Shown here piece after piece: positions 31,353-42,184 of a stretch of DNA of 64,000 bases; within the stretch, counting starts at the first letter, position 1, and every line of letters begins with the position of its first letter. The position numbers and the translations under genes are program-made. Origin of the DNA: Limnephilus marmoratus (Eukaryota; Arthropoda; Insecta; Trichoptera; Limnephilidae); NCBI GenBank assembly GCA_917880885.1, contig OU862908.1:12573501-12637500 (forward strand), read 5' to 3'. The notes below the pieces were generated by a model. The model did not search any database and was not told where the DNA came from. It saw nothing but the letters and a program-made list of their open reading frames with translations.

Positions 31353-33604
31353 AAGTGAAATCAGATATAATGGGTTAAAATTAGAATTCAATCCTCGATT
31401 AATGTCGAGTTTTACGAGATTCGTCAAAAATTACCAATCTTTCAACTTGATTAGCTAACACTAATTTAGGGAGCTTGTAAACCAAAAGAGAAAACAAATT
31501 CTAACCAACCAATTTAGACAAGAAACCATATCAGAATGAAAGCGATTTGGAATTTACGAGCCATCCAACGTGTTCAGAGAATGCAGCTTCTAACATAGGA
31601 ATGTTGGAAAGATTTAACTAATAAATTAACGCAAACCTTAAATTTATTTTTATTTTTAATTTTTCGAAGAAAACTTCTTCGGAAAGGTTTTCACTTTGTT
31701 TTATATTTACGTCAGATTTTATATATAGGAAAAAAACACATTAAAACACACAGTAACTAATGAAGAATGGTAAAACCATTAAAAGTTTTCATTTTAAAAA
31801 AGTGTTGCTTTGATGTTGGCAGATGACCATAGTGGAAAAGATAATATATATTAAATATTATAGAACATTCAAACGTTTTACAAATATAAACATAAATGTA
31901 GTTGTATTATTATACATTCTGCTACAAGTTGGTGGAAAATGGATAGAGATTAAATTAAGCTCGACCAAAAATGTGAGACATGAAATGAGGCATGATTATT
32001 TAGTGGCATTTGTTTGACAAACACATTATCCTAAAAAAATATTGGATTTCCGTCAAGTCGTTTAAAATAACATGTTTTGATTGACTGGTGAATAAGCACT
32101 TTATTTATTCTTGGTTAACTATTTAGACGAATGTACACCAAGTGTGCATAAAAAATAATTATATTCTTGAGATATTTCATTACAGTACCTGTCAACAGCA
32201 ATTCAAAATGCAAATGAATAATGGTACGAAGTTCAATTTTGTTTATTGAAAAAGCTGGATTGAAACACTAACCCAAGGCAGTTGTTGACGTACCAAATGT
32301 AAAAATCGATGGACCAACGCTCTAAATCACAGCAAAAATCGTCGAGCAGAGAAATATAATACTAGAGTTTTCATTTGGACGCGCTTTTGGGACTTTGAAA
32401 GATTAAAATTAACAAATTAATAAAATATGACACTAATTGGAAGCGAATGTCATAATGTCATCCAGTTCTTCTCCTTTCATGATTCTGAGATAAAACAGAT
32501 CCTGATTAAAAAAGAAGAATCCAAATCGGTTCAGATACATAATTGTTATACACCTAATTGCTAGCCGATGCATTACTGTAATATGAGATATCTTATCTAC
32601 TAAAAGAAGAATAAAACATGCATTCATTTCCTCATAACTTTTTTTAGATATGTACTAGTAGGAAGATGTCTGAAAGTTAACTGAGTAAGGAAAAATAGGA
32701 TTAATAGCAGTAATACATCGGTACAAGTTGTTATTTGTACATATTTACAATAATTCAATTACACGCTCACCTCACATTCCACAACAAAGCGTTTATAGTA
32801 CTATTTCATTCATTTGTCATTTGTTTCATCAATAGTACTATTTCATTTATTTTTGAACATAGGGCAGCGATAAGTTCTCGATATTTAGTTTACCACGAAC
32901 AGAAAAAAAAAACTGAGACGCAGAACGTCTTGTAGCGTCATAAATTATAAATTCATGATGAAAGAGAAGGGGTCCTTTTTGGCCCGGAGCTCCATAAGTA
33001 AGTAGTCGTAGTAGTAGTATTCCTGACTGAGGAGGACTTTGGCCTTCAGTTAAAAAGCTTTTTTGTATGTGAGACTGTAGGCCGGGAAGTTTTCAATGTC
33101 AATCCGTAGCGGAATCGCATTATTTGCAGCGATTTTATTTTCTCTGAGGGTACCTAACCCGTGTCTCACGGGGAAATAGGTGATGACAAAAACCAAGATT
33201 TATGATGTATACTACAGTATAATGAATTGGCTTCATGCAGCTTAGTACCTACCCATTATTTGCAAGAAACATTTGTAACAATATTGTTCTGTCAACATGT
33301 ATATTATTATCAATTTAGAAAATTATTAATCTTAACACTGGCTAGTGTCCTAATGAGGTTAAAAGTTGAAATGTAAACAATAACACTATGTCAAGAAACA
33401 ATAAATAAATTAATATTAAAAAAAGGAATTAAAGGTGCAGGTTGACTTATTTAATCGTACATATCTACAAGAAAATCATAGTTCTTAGGATGCTACAACA
33501 GTTAGGAAGAATCAACTAAACCGTGTGATAAATGCGCGTAAGAAAGAATAATATGACCTCTGGACCAGACACCAATATTCTAAGTACCTAATTCATTTTT
33601 CATT
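31353..33604. other. Over 2 kb with no recognised feature
   Basis: AT-rich, with several small motif-free ORFs. It includes TAGTCGTAGTAGTAGTA near 33004. The longest stretch of the window apart from 44.6-46.8 kb without an identified repeat; it may be unique DNA. Confidence 0.4.
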
Positions 33605-33960
33605 AAGAAGTTATTTGTCGGTGCGGCGTTCCTCAAGGTTCCATATTAGGTCCAATTCTGTATATTATATATGTATATTTTATTAAATTCATTTTTAGAC
33701 ATGTAAAGCACTTCGTACATACGGATGATACTGCTTTAGTGATTTCTAGCAGTGATTTGCAAACTTGTATAGACCTTTTACAAAAATACTGTCTGGCTTA
33801 ATCATAAATGCCAAAAAAACTAAACTGTTACATATAAGGTCCCCTAATGTTAAGGTATATATTACACCCGAAATAAAGACACATACATCAGATTGCTTAC
33901 AATATTTTGGGTATTTTTATAGAATACATCTGAACTGCATAAATTCAAATAAATACATGT
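33605..33960 (+). pseudogene. LINE reverse transcriptase palm domain fragment
   Basis: At about 33620 the sequence encodes CGVPQGSILGPILYIIY, the RT motif before the catalytic box. At about 33712 HFVHTDDTALVISS corresponds to the catalytic 'YADDT' box with Y and A replaced by H and T. A shift leads to LSGLIINAKKTKLLHIRSPN and DCLQYFGYF, the region that follows in jockey/CR1-type polymerases. The order and spacing are right but the frame changes at least once. This is one of only two pieces of catalytic core in the window. Confidence 0.8.
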
Positions 33961-34511
33961 GCATCACCCAAATATCTAACTGCCAAAATATTTCTAACAT
34001 TTGTATCCAGGCACGAGGGAAAGGCATAAAGCTCAGAGTTTCCACTGAGTCAAGAGTCCAGACGCCAACCAATTAGCACTGTCTCATGACCAAAAGCCGA
34101 TTGAAGTGACTGAGTGGGTGGAAAGAGGTTTTATCAAAAGCTTGTCCGGGGAAGAGGGGTGATATTTTACGCCGCTCCAATACCACCAAGTTAAACTTGC
34201 AATCATTAGGTACGGGTAATATTTCAAACGGATCCTCATAGCCTTCCGCGGCGTAAAACGTGGATCTCTTTTTTATTATTTATTTTATCTTTCCTTAAAC
34301 GAAACTCCTTCACCGAGGAAACGAAAGATAAATATAAATAGACTGTCGTGAGAAACTGAAACGTTTACAAATAATTTCCCATTTATTATTTTTAGGTCGG
34401 CCGGCGGTTATATCAAAAATGAACGTCATAAAAATAACCCTTTACATGTTTAATTTAAGTTGGGATGGTAATTTAAATAACGTTATTAAAATTAAAAGCG
34501 TTGATATGGTA
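33961..34511. other. No recognised feature
   Basis: The ORF running out of the LINE fragment to 34076 loses similarity. No other signal seen. Confidence 0.35.
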
Positions 34512-34769
34512 TCTATACTAATATTATAAATGCGAAAGTGCGTGACTTTGTTTGTCACGCTTTAACGCCTAAAACACTAATCCGATTTTAAAAATTCTCT
34601 CACCATTAGAAAGCTACATTATCAGCGAGTAACATAGGATGTAACCTCTGGCGTAATGAAATTTCTATAAATGAAAATGCGTGTAATTATTGCGTTATTT
34701 GACGTGCGCTGTCATTTTGTTATTTGTTAGAAAAATTAGGTTACTGCGGAGATCCCTAAAATTCAAATA
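34512..34769 (+). mobile_element. Helitron-like unit, copy 1 (5' part)
   Basis: Begins TCTATACTAATATTATAAAT after an A, the usual Helitron 5' start, then GCGAAAGTGCGTGACTTTG and CCGATTTTAAAAATTCTCTC. No CTAG end before the second unit. Confidence 0.55.
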
Positions 34770-34996
34770 TCTATACTAATTTTATGAATACGAAAGTGTG
34801 TGTGTTTGTTTGTTATGCTTTCACGCCTAAACCAAAGAACCGATTTTAAAAATTCTTTCACCGATAGAAAGCTACTTCATCAGCGAGTAACATATTATAA
34901 ACGTGAAAGTGCGTGAGTTTGTTTGTTACGCTTTCACTTTCACTGTTAAACCACTAAACAGATTTTAAAAATTCGTTCACCGATAGAAACCACTAG
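34770..34996 (+). mobile_element. Helitron-like unit, copy 2, ending in CTAG
   Basis: Starts TCTATACTAATTTTATGAAT after an A and ends CACTAG followed by T, in line with A/T insertion and a CTRR 3' end. The motif AAAGTGNGTGNNTTTGTTTGTTA plus CCGATTTTAAAAATTC occurs twice inside it. Confidence 0.55.
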
Positions 34997-35164
34997 TAAC
35001 ATATAATAATTAGGTGTAGTGGTCGGTGGTCGGGACTATTGTCTTGTGAAGAAGTGAAAAGAAGCTATATGTATATTTTTTATTTAGTTTCAATACAAAA
35101 ATAATATATATACACGAGAAAGAGAGGGTCGCTGTGCTAAGGCGAATTATAACTACTAGATAGA

Positions 35165-35232
35165 ATATTCCCAAAGATGACATAGGCCTTGAGGGGAAAT
35201 ATTTCCTCTAGAGCTAATGTAAAAAATGTAAT
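35165..35232 (+). mobile_element. Repeat B, 3' end remnant
   Basis: CATAGGCCTTGAGGGGAAAT followed by AGAGCTAATG and an A run matches the last 70 bp of repeat B. Confidence 0.6.
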
Positions 35233-35599
35233 TCCTCTTCTTTCATTTATTCAATCCATGTTTTGAAATGCGATCAAAATCATTCGCATTAACCGTGTCC
35301 TTTATTTCGGGTGGAAGTAAATATTCGTAATCATAGAGCTTAGAGGAGAGGTATGAAAGTACCTTCGTCCAAAAGTAGTTTAAGATTTTGGTATAATCAT
35401 ATTCATTAATTACTCTTGTCAGCTCTTGAATGGTTTCCTCCGTTTTTATTACTTAGCATAGTTATTAAGTTTGTTTAGGTATAATATAACTTCCTATATA
35501 GACTCGAAAGGATTTACTACTTTATTCATCTCTTCCTTCACCTATATAATGCTTTCTTTATGATATTAACCCTCAATCTTAATCATCTTTCTGTTTGAA

Positions 35600-35792
35600 T
35601 TGTATAAATCAGTATGTATCTTACCTTAAATATTCTCATGTTGTAATTAAATATTCTTATGTATGATACTCATTTATGTACCTCTACGCCTGTCTCAACA
35701 CAGGTATTCCCTAGTGAGACAGGCATCGAATAATGTTATGTAAACATACCTTTTATAGATAAATAAATAAATAAATAAATAAATAAATATTA
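35600..35792 (+). repeat. LINE 3' UTR with loop-conserved hairpin and AAAT tail
   Basis: A hairpin at 35688-35724 has stem GCCTGTCTCA/TGAGACAGGC and loop AACACAGG plus CCTAG. The copy ends in an (AAAT)n tract at 35757-35790. No coding part is recognised upstream. Confidence 0.65.
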
Positions 35793-35814
35793 ATCTCTCC
35801 AGATATGATTATTA

Positions 35815-36025
35815 TTGTAACTGGCGGTTGTGAATAATATTACCGCGCCTATATATTACATATGACGTCATTGCATATCACGTTTACTTTGTCCCGGTGA
35901 TTAGTCACAGGATCACAGAGGATCCGAGGAACCTATCGGATACATAAAATGGTCACCAACACTCAAACCAAAAGCCGCCCGCAAGGTCTATCAGCAAAAA
36001 CCTGGGGAGCGAGATTTTAAATGTC
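35815..36025 (+). repeat. Repeat C, copy 1
   Basis: Starts GTTGTGAATAATATTACCGC, includes ACATATGACGTCATTGC, GTCCCGGTGATTAGTCAC, GAGGATCCGAGGAAC and AAAAGCCGCCCGCAAGGTC. The second copy is at 37450-37715 in the same direction, and part recurs at 28340-28410. Confidence 0.7.
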
Positions 36026-36256
36026 AGTTTATTATCCTTTTAAGTTTTAGATAATTATTTTATATGATTTGATACATAATTCAGTCAGATAATTCCGTAG
36101 CAAGGCAATGATGTCATTTAATTCTTCGTAAATTGAAATGTCGAAAGATGACGACGCGACGCACGTCTTGAAGTAGGTATAAATATTTTTCCGATTTGTC
36201 TTTTGCATTCTTACCTATACTATTAATGATTTAGTAACGCGGTAAATCGACCCTTA

Positions 36257-36373
36257 GGAATAACAATACTCAATCTGTCGCGGTAACGTCATACGATGAT
36301 GGGATCTATAGTAACCTGCTTTAGAGTTCATTATCGCATGAAGTTACCGCGACGGATGGAACCTTGTTATTCC
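36257..36373. mobile_element. Short inverted-repeat element
   Basis: GGAATAACAA and GTCGCGGTAAC on the left recur as reverse complements on the right (GTTACCGCGAC, TTGTTATTCC). Length 117 bp; the arms are about 35 bp. Confidence 0.7.
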
Positions 36374-36399
36374 AAATGGTCGAAATTCTATTCCTTGTT

Positions 36400-36805
36400 A
36401 CTCTATTTACTAATTATAAATCGTGCAAGTTGCAAATCGACTGGGAATTTTACTCCTTGTAAAACGTGCAAGTTGACTTCTTGAAAAAGAAATACGACTA
36501 CTGACTTCACCGACTAAGTTCAGTAATATGATTCGACCTATCTCTATCATATCAGGATCATATTGTGATTTCGTGGAAAAGAAAATGGCATGAAATTACT
36601 CATCGCGCACGATGACGACTTTATTGACTTGAAAAACTTCTTCTACTCTTGTGTAGTTCACCGATTGAACTCCTGATACAGGCAATATTCGCGTGATTTA
36701 GTAGCATGGAAAATGGCGTCATTTTACTCATCATAAATCGCGCAAGTTGACGACATCTTGAAGCAGAAGTAGTTCGCCGGTTCGACTCCTGATACGGACA
36801 ATAAA
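36400..36805. repeat. Degenerate tandem repeat, about 110-bp unit
   Basis: TAAATCGCGCAAGTTGACGAC-type segments and TAGTTCACCGATTGAACTCC / TAGTTCGCCGGTTCGACTCC segments alternate at about 36420, 36600, 36655, 36735 and 36769. The last resembles a tRNA B box but no A box or cloverleaf is visible. Confidence 0.5.
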
Positions 36806-37449
36806 TGGGGCAGATGAGAGTTAGTGGGGGAGGCTGCTAGGGGAGCCTGTCAATGGGGAGTCAGAACGGAAATACTCGAGAATATGCTCCGGAGGCCGTG
36901 ACAGAAGAGCCGAGGGAAGAGATCTCTGCTTCCAAACCGTCGCAGAAATCAATAAAGAACAAATATACAAACATATATTTAAAATATGTATAAACAACTT
37001 GTGTTTGAATATTGATTCATATTTTTTCTGTATCGCTTTATATCCATAACAGTTATTAATATAATTAAGGGAGCACACATTCGCATTGTTTTCATTGTTT
37101 GAAGGTAAATTTAAAAGGAATTAGATTTATATATCAAAGGCCTGAATAACCGGTTAAATATTAAATAAAGTAAAACAATTTGTTTCCGAAGTTACTAAAA
37201 TCGTCAAACAGTATTAATAGCCTTGCGTCTGTCATACACACTCAATTCACCAAAAGATACAAACGGAAGTGCTGCCATCTATATAATTAATACGCTAAAA
37301 AGGCTATTTTTGTAATTCGGTTCCGAATTCAAGAATTCGTCAAAGGATGGCGCCACTTACGTTGGCAGGTCGCTCGAGGACATGCCCCCAAAGGTATAAA
37401 AGTACGACGGATTTATAGAATTTAAGTATATCTCCGGATATGGAAAGAT
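36806..37449. other. No recognised feature
   Basis: No coding frame with motifs or shared repeat. Confidence 0.35.
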
Positions 37450-37715
37450 TGACGGTAATACTTAGAGTTGTGAATAATAGTATCACGCGGCTATATGTAT
37501 GATACATATGACGTCAGTGCCTGTCACAGTTACTATGTCCCGGTGACTATCTGTCACTGAATCGCAGTGGATCCGAGGAACCGCTATTTTTGAAACCAGT
37601 TCCTATCGGATTTATAAAATGGTCACCAATATTTAAACTGGGCGAAGTCGAACTAAAAGCCGCCCGCAGGGCCTAGCGCAAAAACCTGCGGAACGGGTTT
37701 TTAACTGCTAGTAAA
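37450..37715 (+). repeat. Repeat C, copy 2
   Basis: GTTGTGAATAATAGTATCAC, ATACATATGACGTCAGTGC, GTCCCGGTGACTATCTGTCAC, GATCCGAGGAACCGC and AAAAGCCGCCCGCAGGGC correspond in order to copy 1. It is longer by a stretch with AAACCAGTTCCTATC, which also appears at about 28390 in the Tc1-like element. Confidence 0.7.
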
Positions 37716-38142
37716 TATGATTGTGCATCGCTTATAAACGCATTTAGAATATGAAATGTTGCAAATGAGATAGCTTCGTCGCATCGGAATAAATGGTCAT
37801 TTCATTTGTTGGGGCTAGCAATGATTAAAAAGTCATTGTGGATATCAGCTTTATGAACAGTATACGTAGGTTATACAATAAAATTACCAATGCTATGAAT
37901 TTTTCATTTAAAAATTCATCTTAGTTGATTTACACATAATTAATATTTTAATGATAACATCAATAAATGACGTCATTTTAAAAATAAGGAAAAAAATTGC
38001 GTTTTCTGATGCCATCTGCGATATAAAATTATAATCCTCATAAAAACAAATAATTAAATGAATGGGTACAAAGGTTTCTAACGAAAATTTACAGAATAGT
38101 TAACTTTGGAGAAATAAGTTGCAGGGAAAATGCTTTAAGATT
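37716..38142. other. No recognised feature
   Basis: AT-rich. Confidence 0.4.
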
Positions 38143-38247
38143 TTTCAATTATTAACACTACCATTTCAATTATTAACACTACCATTTCAATAATTAATAC
38201 TGCCATTTCAATTATTAACACCACCACTTCAATTATTGCACCTATAT
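38143..38247. repeat. 21-bp minisatellite, five units
   Basis: Units of TTTCAATTATTAACACTACC plus A start at 38143, 38164, 38185, 38206 and 38227, diverging towards the right. Confidence 0.92.
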
Positions 38248-38283
38248 TTTATGTGCAAAGAGTGATTTTATTCCTAATTTAAT

Positions 38284-38635
38284 GAAGACCTCTGTGAGTG
38301 ATTACGGTACTTGTCTACGAAGGTGAAGGTCGCGGGTTCAAATCCAAATTAATTTTAAATGAAATTTTAACAAATTGATTAATTAACATTATTGCAAAAT
38401 TTTTTCATATAAACCAATAAAACATACTTAATATATTTACACGTATACACGTTCCAGAGTGGTTTCAGTATCGCCCTGGTTAAAGACTACCAATCTGCTT
38501 GAACTGGATTTAGTCGTGTTTGGTGATCAGATATGAATAGCCAGGAACTTATTAGCCTTCCTTCACATCTCCTTCCTCTCACCTATACATTCAGCATTAC
38601 AGCATACCCCAATTGGGGATGCCATAGTCTCACTA
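38284..38635 (+). mobile_element. SINE-1, diverged near full-length copy
   Basis: B box GGTTCAAATCC, then GTTCCAGAGTGG, a shortened middle, the CT-rich tract and CCCCAATTGGGGATGCC, ending at CATAGTCTCACTA. The last 70 bp and A tail are missing. Confidence 0.8.
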
Positions 38636-38954
38636 CCAGCCCAAAACAATTGGGACTCTTCATACATAAAAAAATCATTCGTTCAAAATGCTCAATGGAC
38701 AAAATTTCAGAAAAAAGGTTTTTAGTAAGATTAGATTTTCCAAGTATAATATAAATTTTATACAAAGAAAACCACGAAGATGGGCAAATTCTGTTATTGT
38801 AATCAAAATCCTCCTTAAATAATAATCTAACATTGTCACCGATCATGAGGGAAACCCAGAAATATAAAAAATCAATAGTACAAAATAAAGCAACAGCAAG
38901 GGAAGCCATAAAGCTAATCGTAATTACAATCGCCGGGAGAAGGAGCGTAGAGAT

Positions 38955-39032
38955 TGAGGGAGTAGGGAGTAAGGTGTGAGGAGTAGGGAGTAGGGAGTAG
39001 GAAGTACGGAGTAAGGAGTACGGAGTAAGGAG
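38955..39032. repeat. 7-bp minisatellite (GGAGTAG type)
   Basis: About ten units of GGAGTAG, GGAGTAC or GGAGTAA in a row. Confidence 0.9.
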
Positions 39033-39397
39033 CAAGATGATTGCAGATGACAGGCCTGTCACCATAGTGGACGAACTGACACGGCAAGCAGCGCTGCGGG
39101 CAAATCTCCTACGAAATCAACCAACTCGAGCGAAACTTTATGATTGTTTCCATTTTTCTAAATTACGAAAGCAAGATTTAAAAAATGTATACATAGTATA
39201 TCAGCATATAATCAAAAGATTTTAACCAGCGATCCTGAGCAAATTTGGAGAAAAAAATTGTAGATGTCAATTTGCTGTTCGACGATATTTATTTCAATTA
39301 AAAAAAAATATATATATATATATATAATTTTGTATCACTAATCACTACTGGGTAGGTAAATCTCAGTGCATTCCGCCATGCGAACTCCGTCTCGTTC

Positions 39398-39505
39398 CAG
39401 CAACGTAGTGCAGCGGTAAGGCGCTTGACTCGCATTTCGAAGGTCGCGGGATCGAATCCCGGCGTGGCAAATAAATTTCATTTGATTAATTTGTGTAATT
39501 CTCAC
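39398..39505 (+). mobile_element. SINE-1 head-only copy
   Basis: The tRNA-like head is well kept: GTAGTGCAGCGGTAAGGCGC, then GGGATCGAATCCCGG, then the body start AAATAAATTTCATTTGATTA. It stops about 30 bp into the body. The absence of a 3' CCA-adjacent terminator and the SINE continuation argue against a tRNA gene. Confidence 0.78.
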
Positions 39506-39858
39506 TGAAAACATAATCATATAACTGTTTTTTCCTCATTACTTATTTTATTTACAGAAGGTCTCTTCGACTGGTCATAGCCGTTATTTTTATCTTTCTT
39601 TTTCTTTTACAAACACTATTATCTCTTTTTGATGTTACCTATTTCAGAAGAATTATTCCACGGGCTGCTACTTCTAGGTATTTATCTTTTGCATAATGTT
39701 AATGTAAGTACTTGCATACTGCTTACTAACCCCGTATGCATGGACATTGGAGGGTCTAGAGTCGTTCAAATAAATGTAGCTTCGTTAAAAAAAAGTAGAG
39801 TCTTGACGTGTGCGGTGAAGGAGGAAACCATATGTTTCCTTATAACGCCGTTGGGAAA

Positions 39859-40190
39859 GTGGTGGGGTCCCCCTCCAATGATTAATTTGTGTATTTCACA
39901 ATTTATTCATTTAAAATAATGTTTGCGGCACGTTCCAGATACGATACGATACGTGGTGGGGTCCCCCTCCAATGATTAATTTGTGTATTTCACAATTTAT
40001 TCATTTAAAATAATGTTTGCGGCACGTTCCAGATTGGAAGATAATCTCATTATCGCCCTGGTGTCCGACCACCATTCAGAATTGAAACGTTGCCTGAAAT
40101 GGCTTTAGCCGTGTTTAGTGACCAGATCTGTATAGCCAGGTACTTCCCCATCTTCCTCTTCCCAATCTCCTTCCCCTCCCCACTACCTAA
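39859..40190 (+). mobile_element. SINE-1 body with an internal 82-bp tandem duplication
   Basis: 39859-39940 and 39953-40034 are identical 82-bp copies separated by ACGATACGATAC. The SINE body then continues through CACCATTCAGAATTGAAACG and the CT tract to CCCCACTACC, where it stops abruptly. Confidence 0.85.
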
Positions 40191-40633
40191 TATGCACAGG
40201 AATCACTGGTTAAAACCTTTCGAATGCGTTATTAATTAATTAATTAATTAACTAATTAATTAAATAATTAATTAACTTGAAACCTGACCTAACCTAACTC
40301 ATTGAGGTGTATTCAATAACGATTTGTTTCTTTTATGAAAAACAGATAGGTAGGTACTGTAGATAGTGAGGTCAGGTAAATCTTGAATGTTTTCGTGCAC
40401 AATGATAGGTGTTGGAAATTTCAAAAAGTTTTTGAACTCGTTTGGAATACTTGCTCGTAATCACTCTTAACCCGCAAAAGCCAAAATATAGTGGTGCGTA
40501 GCGACCTTTATCAAGTCCATTTAAACGAATTTGTAATCAAATAAATTTAATTCGACAATCTTCTTTAGGTGTTTAATATTTCTTTTTGTTTCATTATTCA
40601 GTTTCGTAACAGAAAAAAAACTATTAGTTAATC

Positions 40634-41048
40634 TTTAAATAAATGAAGACAATTTAAGCGAAACTCAATCGAAAATCTGAAAACAAAAAAATCAGAAAAA
40701 CAGATTGACACCTCTGGGGCTCGAACCTAGGACCTCTTGCTTTCCGGGCAAACGCGCTAACCACTGCGCCACGGTGTCGATATGAAATTCGGTCATGTTT
40801 AACTGTACCATACTTCGACTAAGAACCACCTACATTATCTTCATTTTCTTTAACGCATATATTATTGGCAACTATCTTTATGTATGATTGCAAGATTCAA
40901 ACCCGAACTAAATGCTCTCTAGATAGTGTCTGGATAAATCTTTATCCATTTTATTTAATATGCGACATCTATCGACTTTTCTGCAAGTCTAGGATGAATA
41001 TTTTATTTTTTTATTTTAACTTTATGAGTAAAACCTCAAATTGTAATA
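40634..41048 (-). mobile_element. tRNA-like repeat T, 415-bp unit, copy 1
   Basis: A full tRNA-like domain lies at 40707-40778 on the minus strand: acceptor GACACC/GGTGTC, D-arm GCGC/GCGC, anticodon stem TTTGC/GCAAG, T arm with one mismatch, and loop CCGGAAA, in which position 33 is C, unusual for a true tRNA. Repeat T restarts at 41049 with the same TTTAAATAAATGAAGACAAT, giving a 415-bp period. A related unit is at 54668-55025. Confidence 0.7.
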
Positions 41049-41240
41049 TTTAAATAAATGAAGACAATTTAAGCGAGACTCAATCGAAAATCTGGAAACA
41101 GAAAAATCAGAAAAACATATTGACACCTCTGGGACTCGAACCCAGGACCTCGATTGAGTTTCGCTAAAATTGTCTTCATTTATTTAAATATTACAATTTG
41201 AGGTTTTACTCATAAAGTTAAAATAAAAAAATAAAATATT
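40997..41240. repeat. Inverted duplication within repeat T (91-bp arms)
   Basis: Arms 40997-41087 and 41150-41240 with a 62-bp spacer; paired positions sum to 82237 and only about two mismatches are seen. The spacer holds the T arm of the second repeat T unit, which is cut off at the inversion point. Confidence 0.9.
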
Positions 41241-41686
41241 AGTTAATCAATTAAATATTATTTAATGTTTGATCCGTTCAATACACCACTACACAAGAAA
41301 GATAAATGTGTTACCTAGTATGAATTATCTTGTTCAGTAACATCAGCAATATATCAAACAATCAATAAATAAATTTTAGGCAAAAAAAAAACGTTGAGGT
41401 TGAGAAGTGTGACGTAAATTGTTATTCAATAAATCTACGGTTAAGAAACGACGCCTCGTAAGTCGTAAGTAACAGAATAAACACTTTTGTGAAAAAAATC
41501 TAGCCTTTTCAGTCAGTATTGATATTACTTGATCGAGCGATAAACAAACCAAACATGTCAATAAAATGAATAGTTTGCAAAATAAGCGAGCCACGGAAAA
41601 ATATTTTTGGAAAAACGTTACTTTTCTGTGTAATACCGATCAAGAGACCAAAGTGCGAGTCAGTGATACCATGGCATTCTAATTTA
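41241..41686. other. No recognised feature
   Basis: AT-rich; no motif-bearing ORF. Confidence 0.4.
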
Positions 41687-42177
41687 GGGTGACCCGACAA
41701 TTCGTCCTGCGACAATTCATCCGGCGACAGTTCATCCTGCTACAGTTCATCCGGCCGACAGTTCATCCTGCCGACAGTTCATCCCGCTGACAATTCATCC
41801 GGCGACAATTCATCCTGCCTGATCATTTAGAAGATTTTTATTAAATGCAAAGAGGATATACGGCCGTACAACCAAAATCGATATACTTATATCTGAAGGC
41901 ATCTTGAGTGGAAATCCGCTGTAAAAATATTTTTACTAACAATAATTTCGACTCTCCGAAGAAGCATGCGTGAATAACAAAATACGACATACTTATACTT
42001 ATAGGTTATACTTTTAGGTTAGGTTAGGTTGGGTTAGGTTAGGTTAGGTTAGGTTGAATTGTCAGGATGAATTGTCGCCGGATGAATTGTCGGCATGATG
42101 AATTGTCGGCCGGATAAACTGTCGCAGGATGAACTGTCGCCGGATGAATTGTCACAAGATGAACTGTCATGGAACCC
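41687..42177. mobile_element. Foldback-type element with subrepeat arms and internal (TTAGG)n
   Basis: Left arm (41694-41820) is about eight tandem units of GACAATTCATCCGGC and variants; the right arm (42056-42170) is about eight units of the complement GATGAATTGTCGCCG. Ends GGGTGACCC and GGAACCC are flanked by TAATTTA (41680-41686, 42178-42184). Between the arms lies about 235 bp of AT-rich sequence ending in a 42-bp TTAGG tract. No ORF of its own. Inverted arms made of tandem subrepeats are the defining trait of foldback elements. Confidence 0.82.
42014..42055 (+). repeat. Interstitial (TTAGG)n tract
   Basis: Forty-two bases of period 5 with a single deviating unit (TTGGG). TTAGG is the ancestral insect telomere repeat. 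It abuts the right foldback arm directly. Confidence 0.9.
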
Positions 42178-42184
42178 TAATTTA

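Noticed and set aside
34512..34996. Satellite DNA array
   Set aside because: The units begin and end like Helitrons (TC start, CTAG end) and only two are present.
38143..38247. CRISPR-like array
   Set aside because: It is a plain head-to-tail minisatellite without spacers; the setting is eukaryotic.
40707..40778. Functional tRNA gene on the minus strand
   Set aside because: C instead of T before the anticodon, mismatches in the acceptor and T stems, and its place inside a repeated 415-bp unit speak against it.
42014..42055. Chromosome end (true telomere)
   Set aside because: Only about eight units, internal to a foldback element, with ordinary sequence on both sides.
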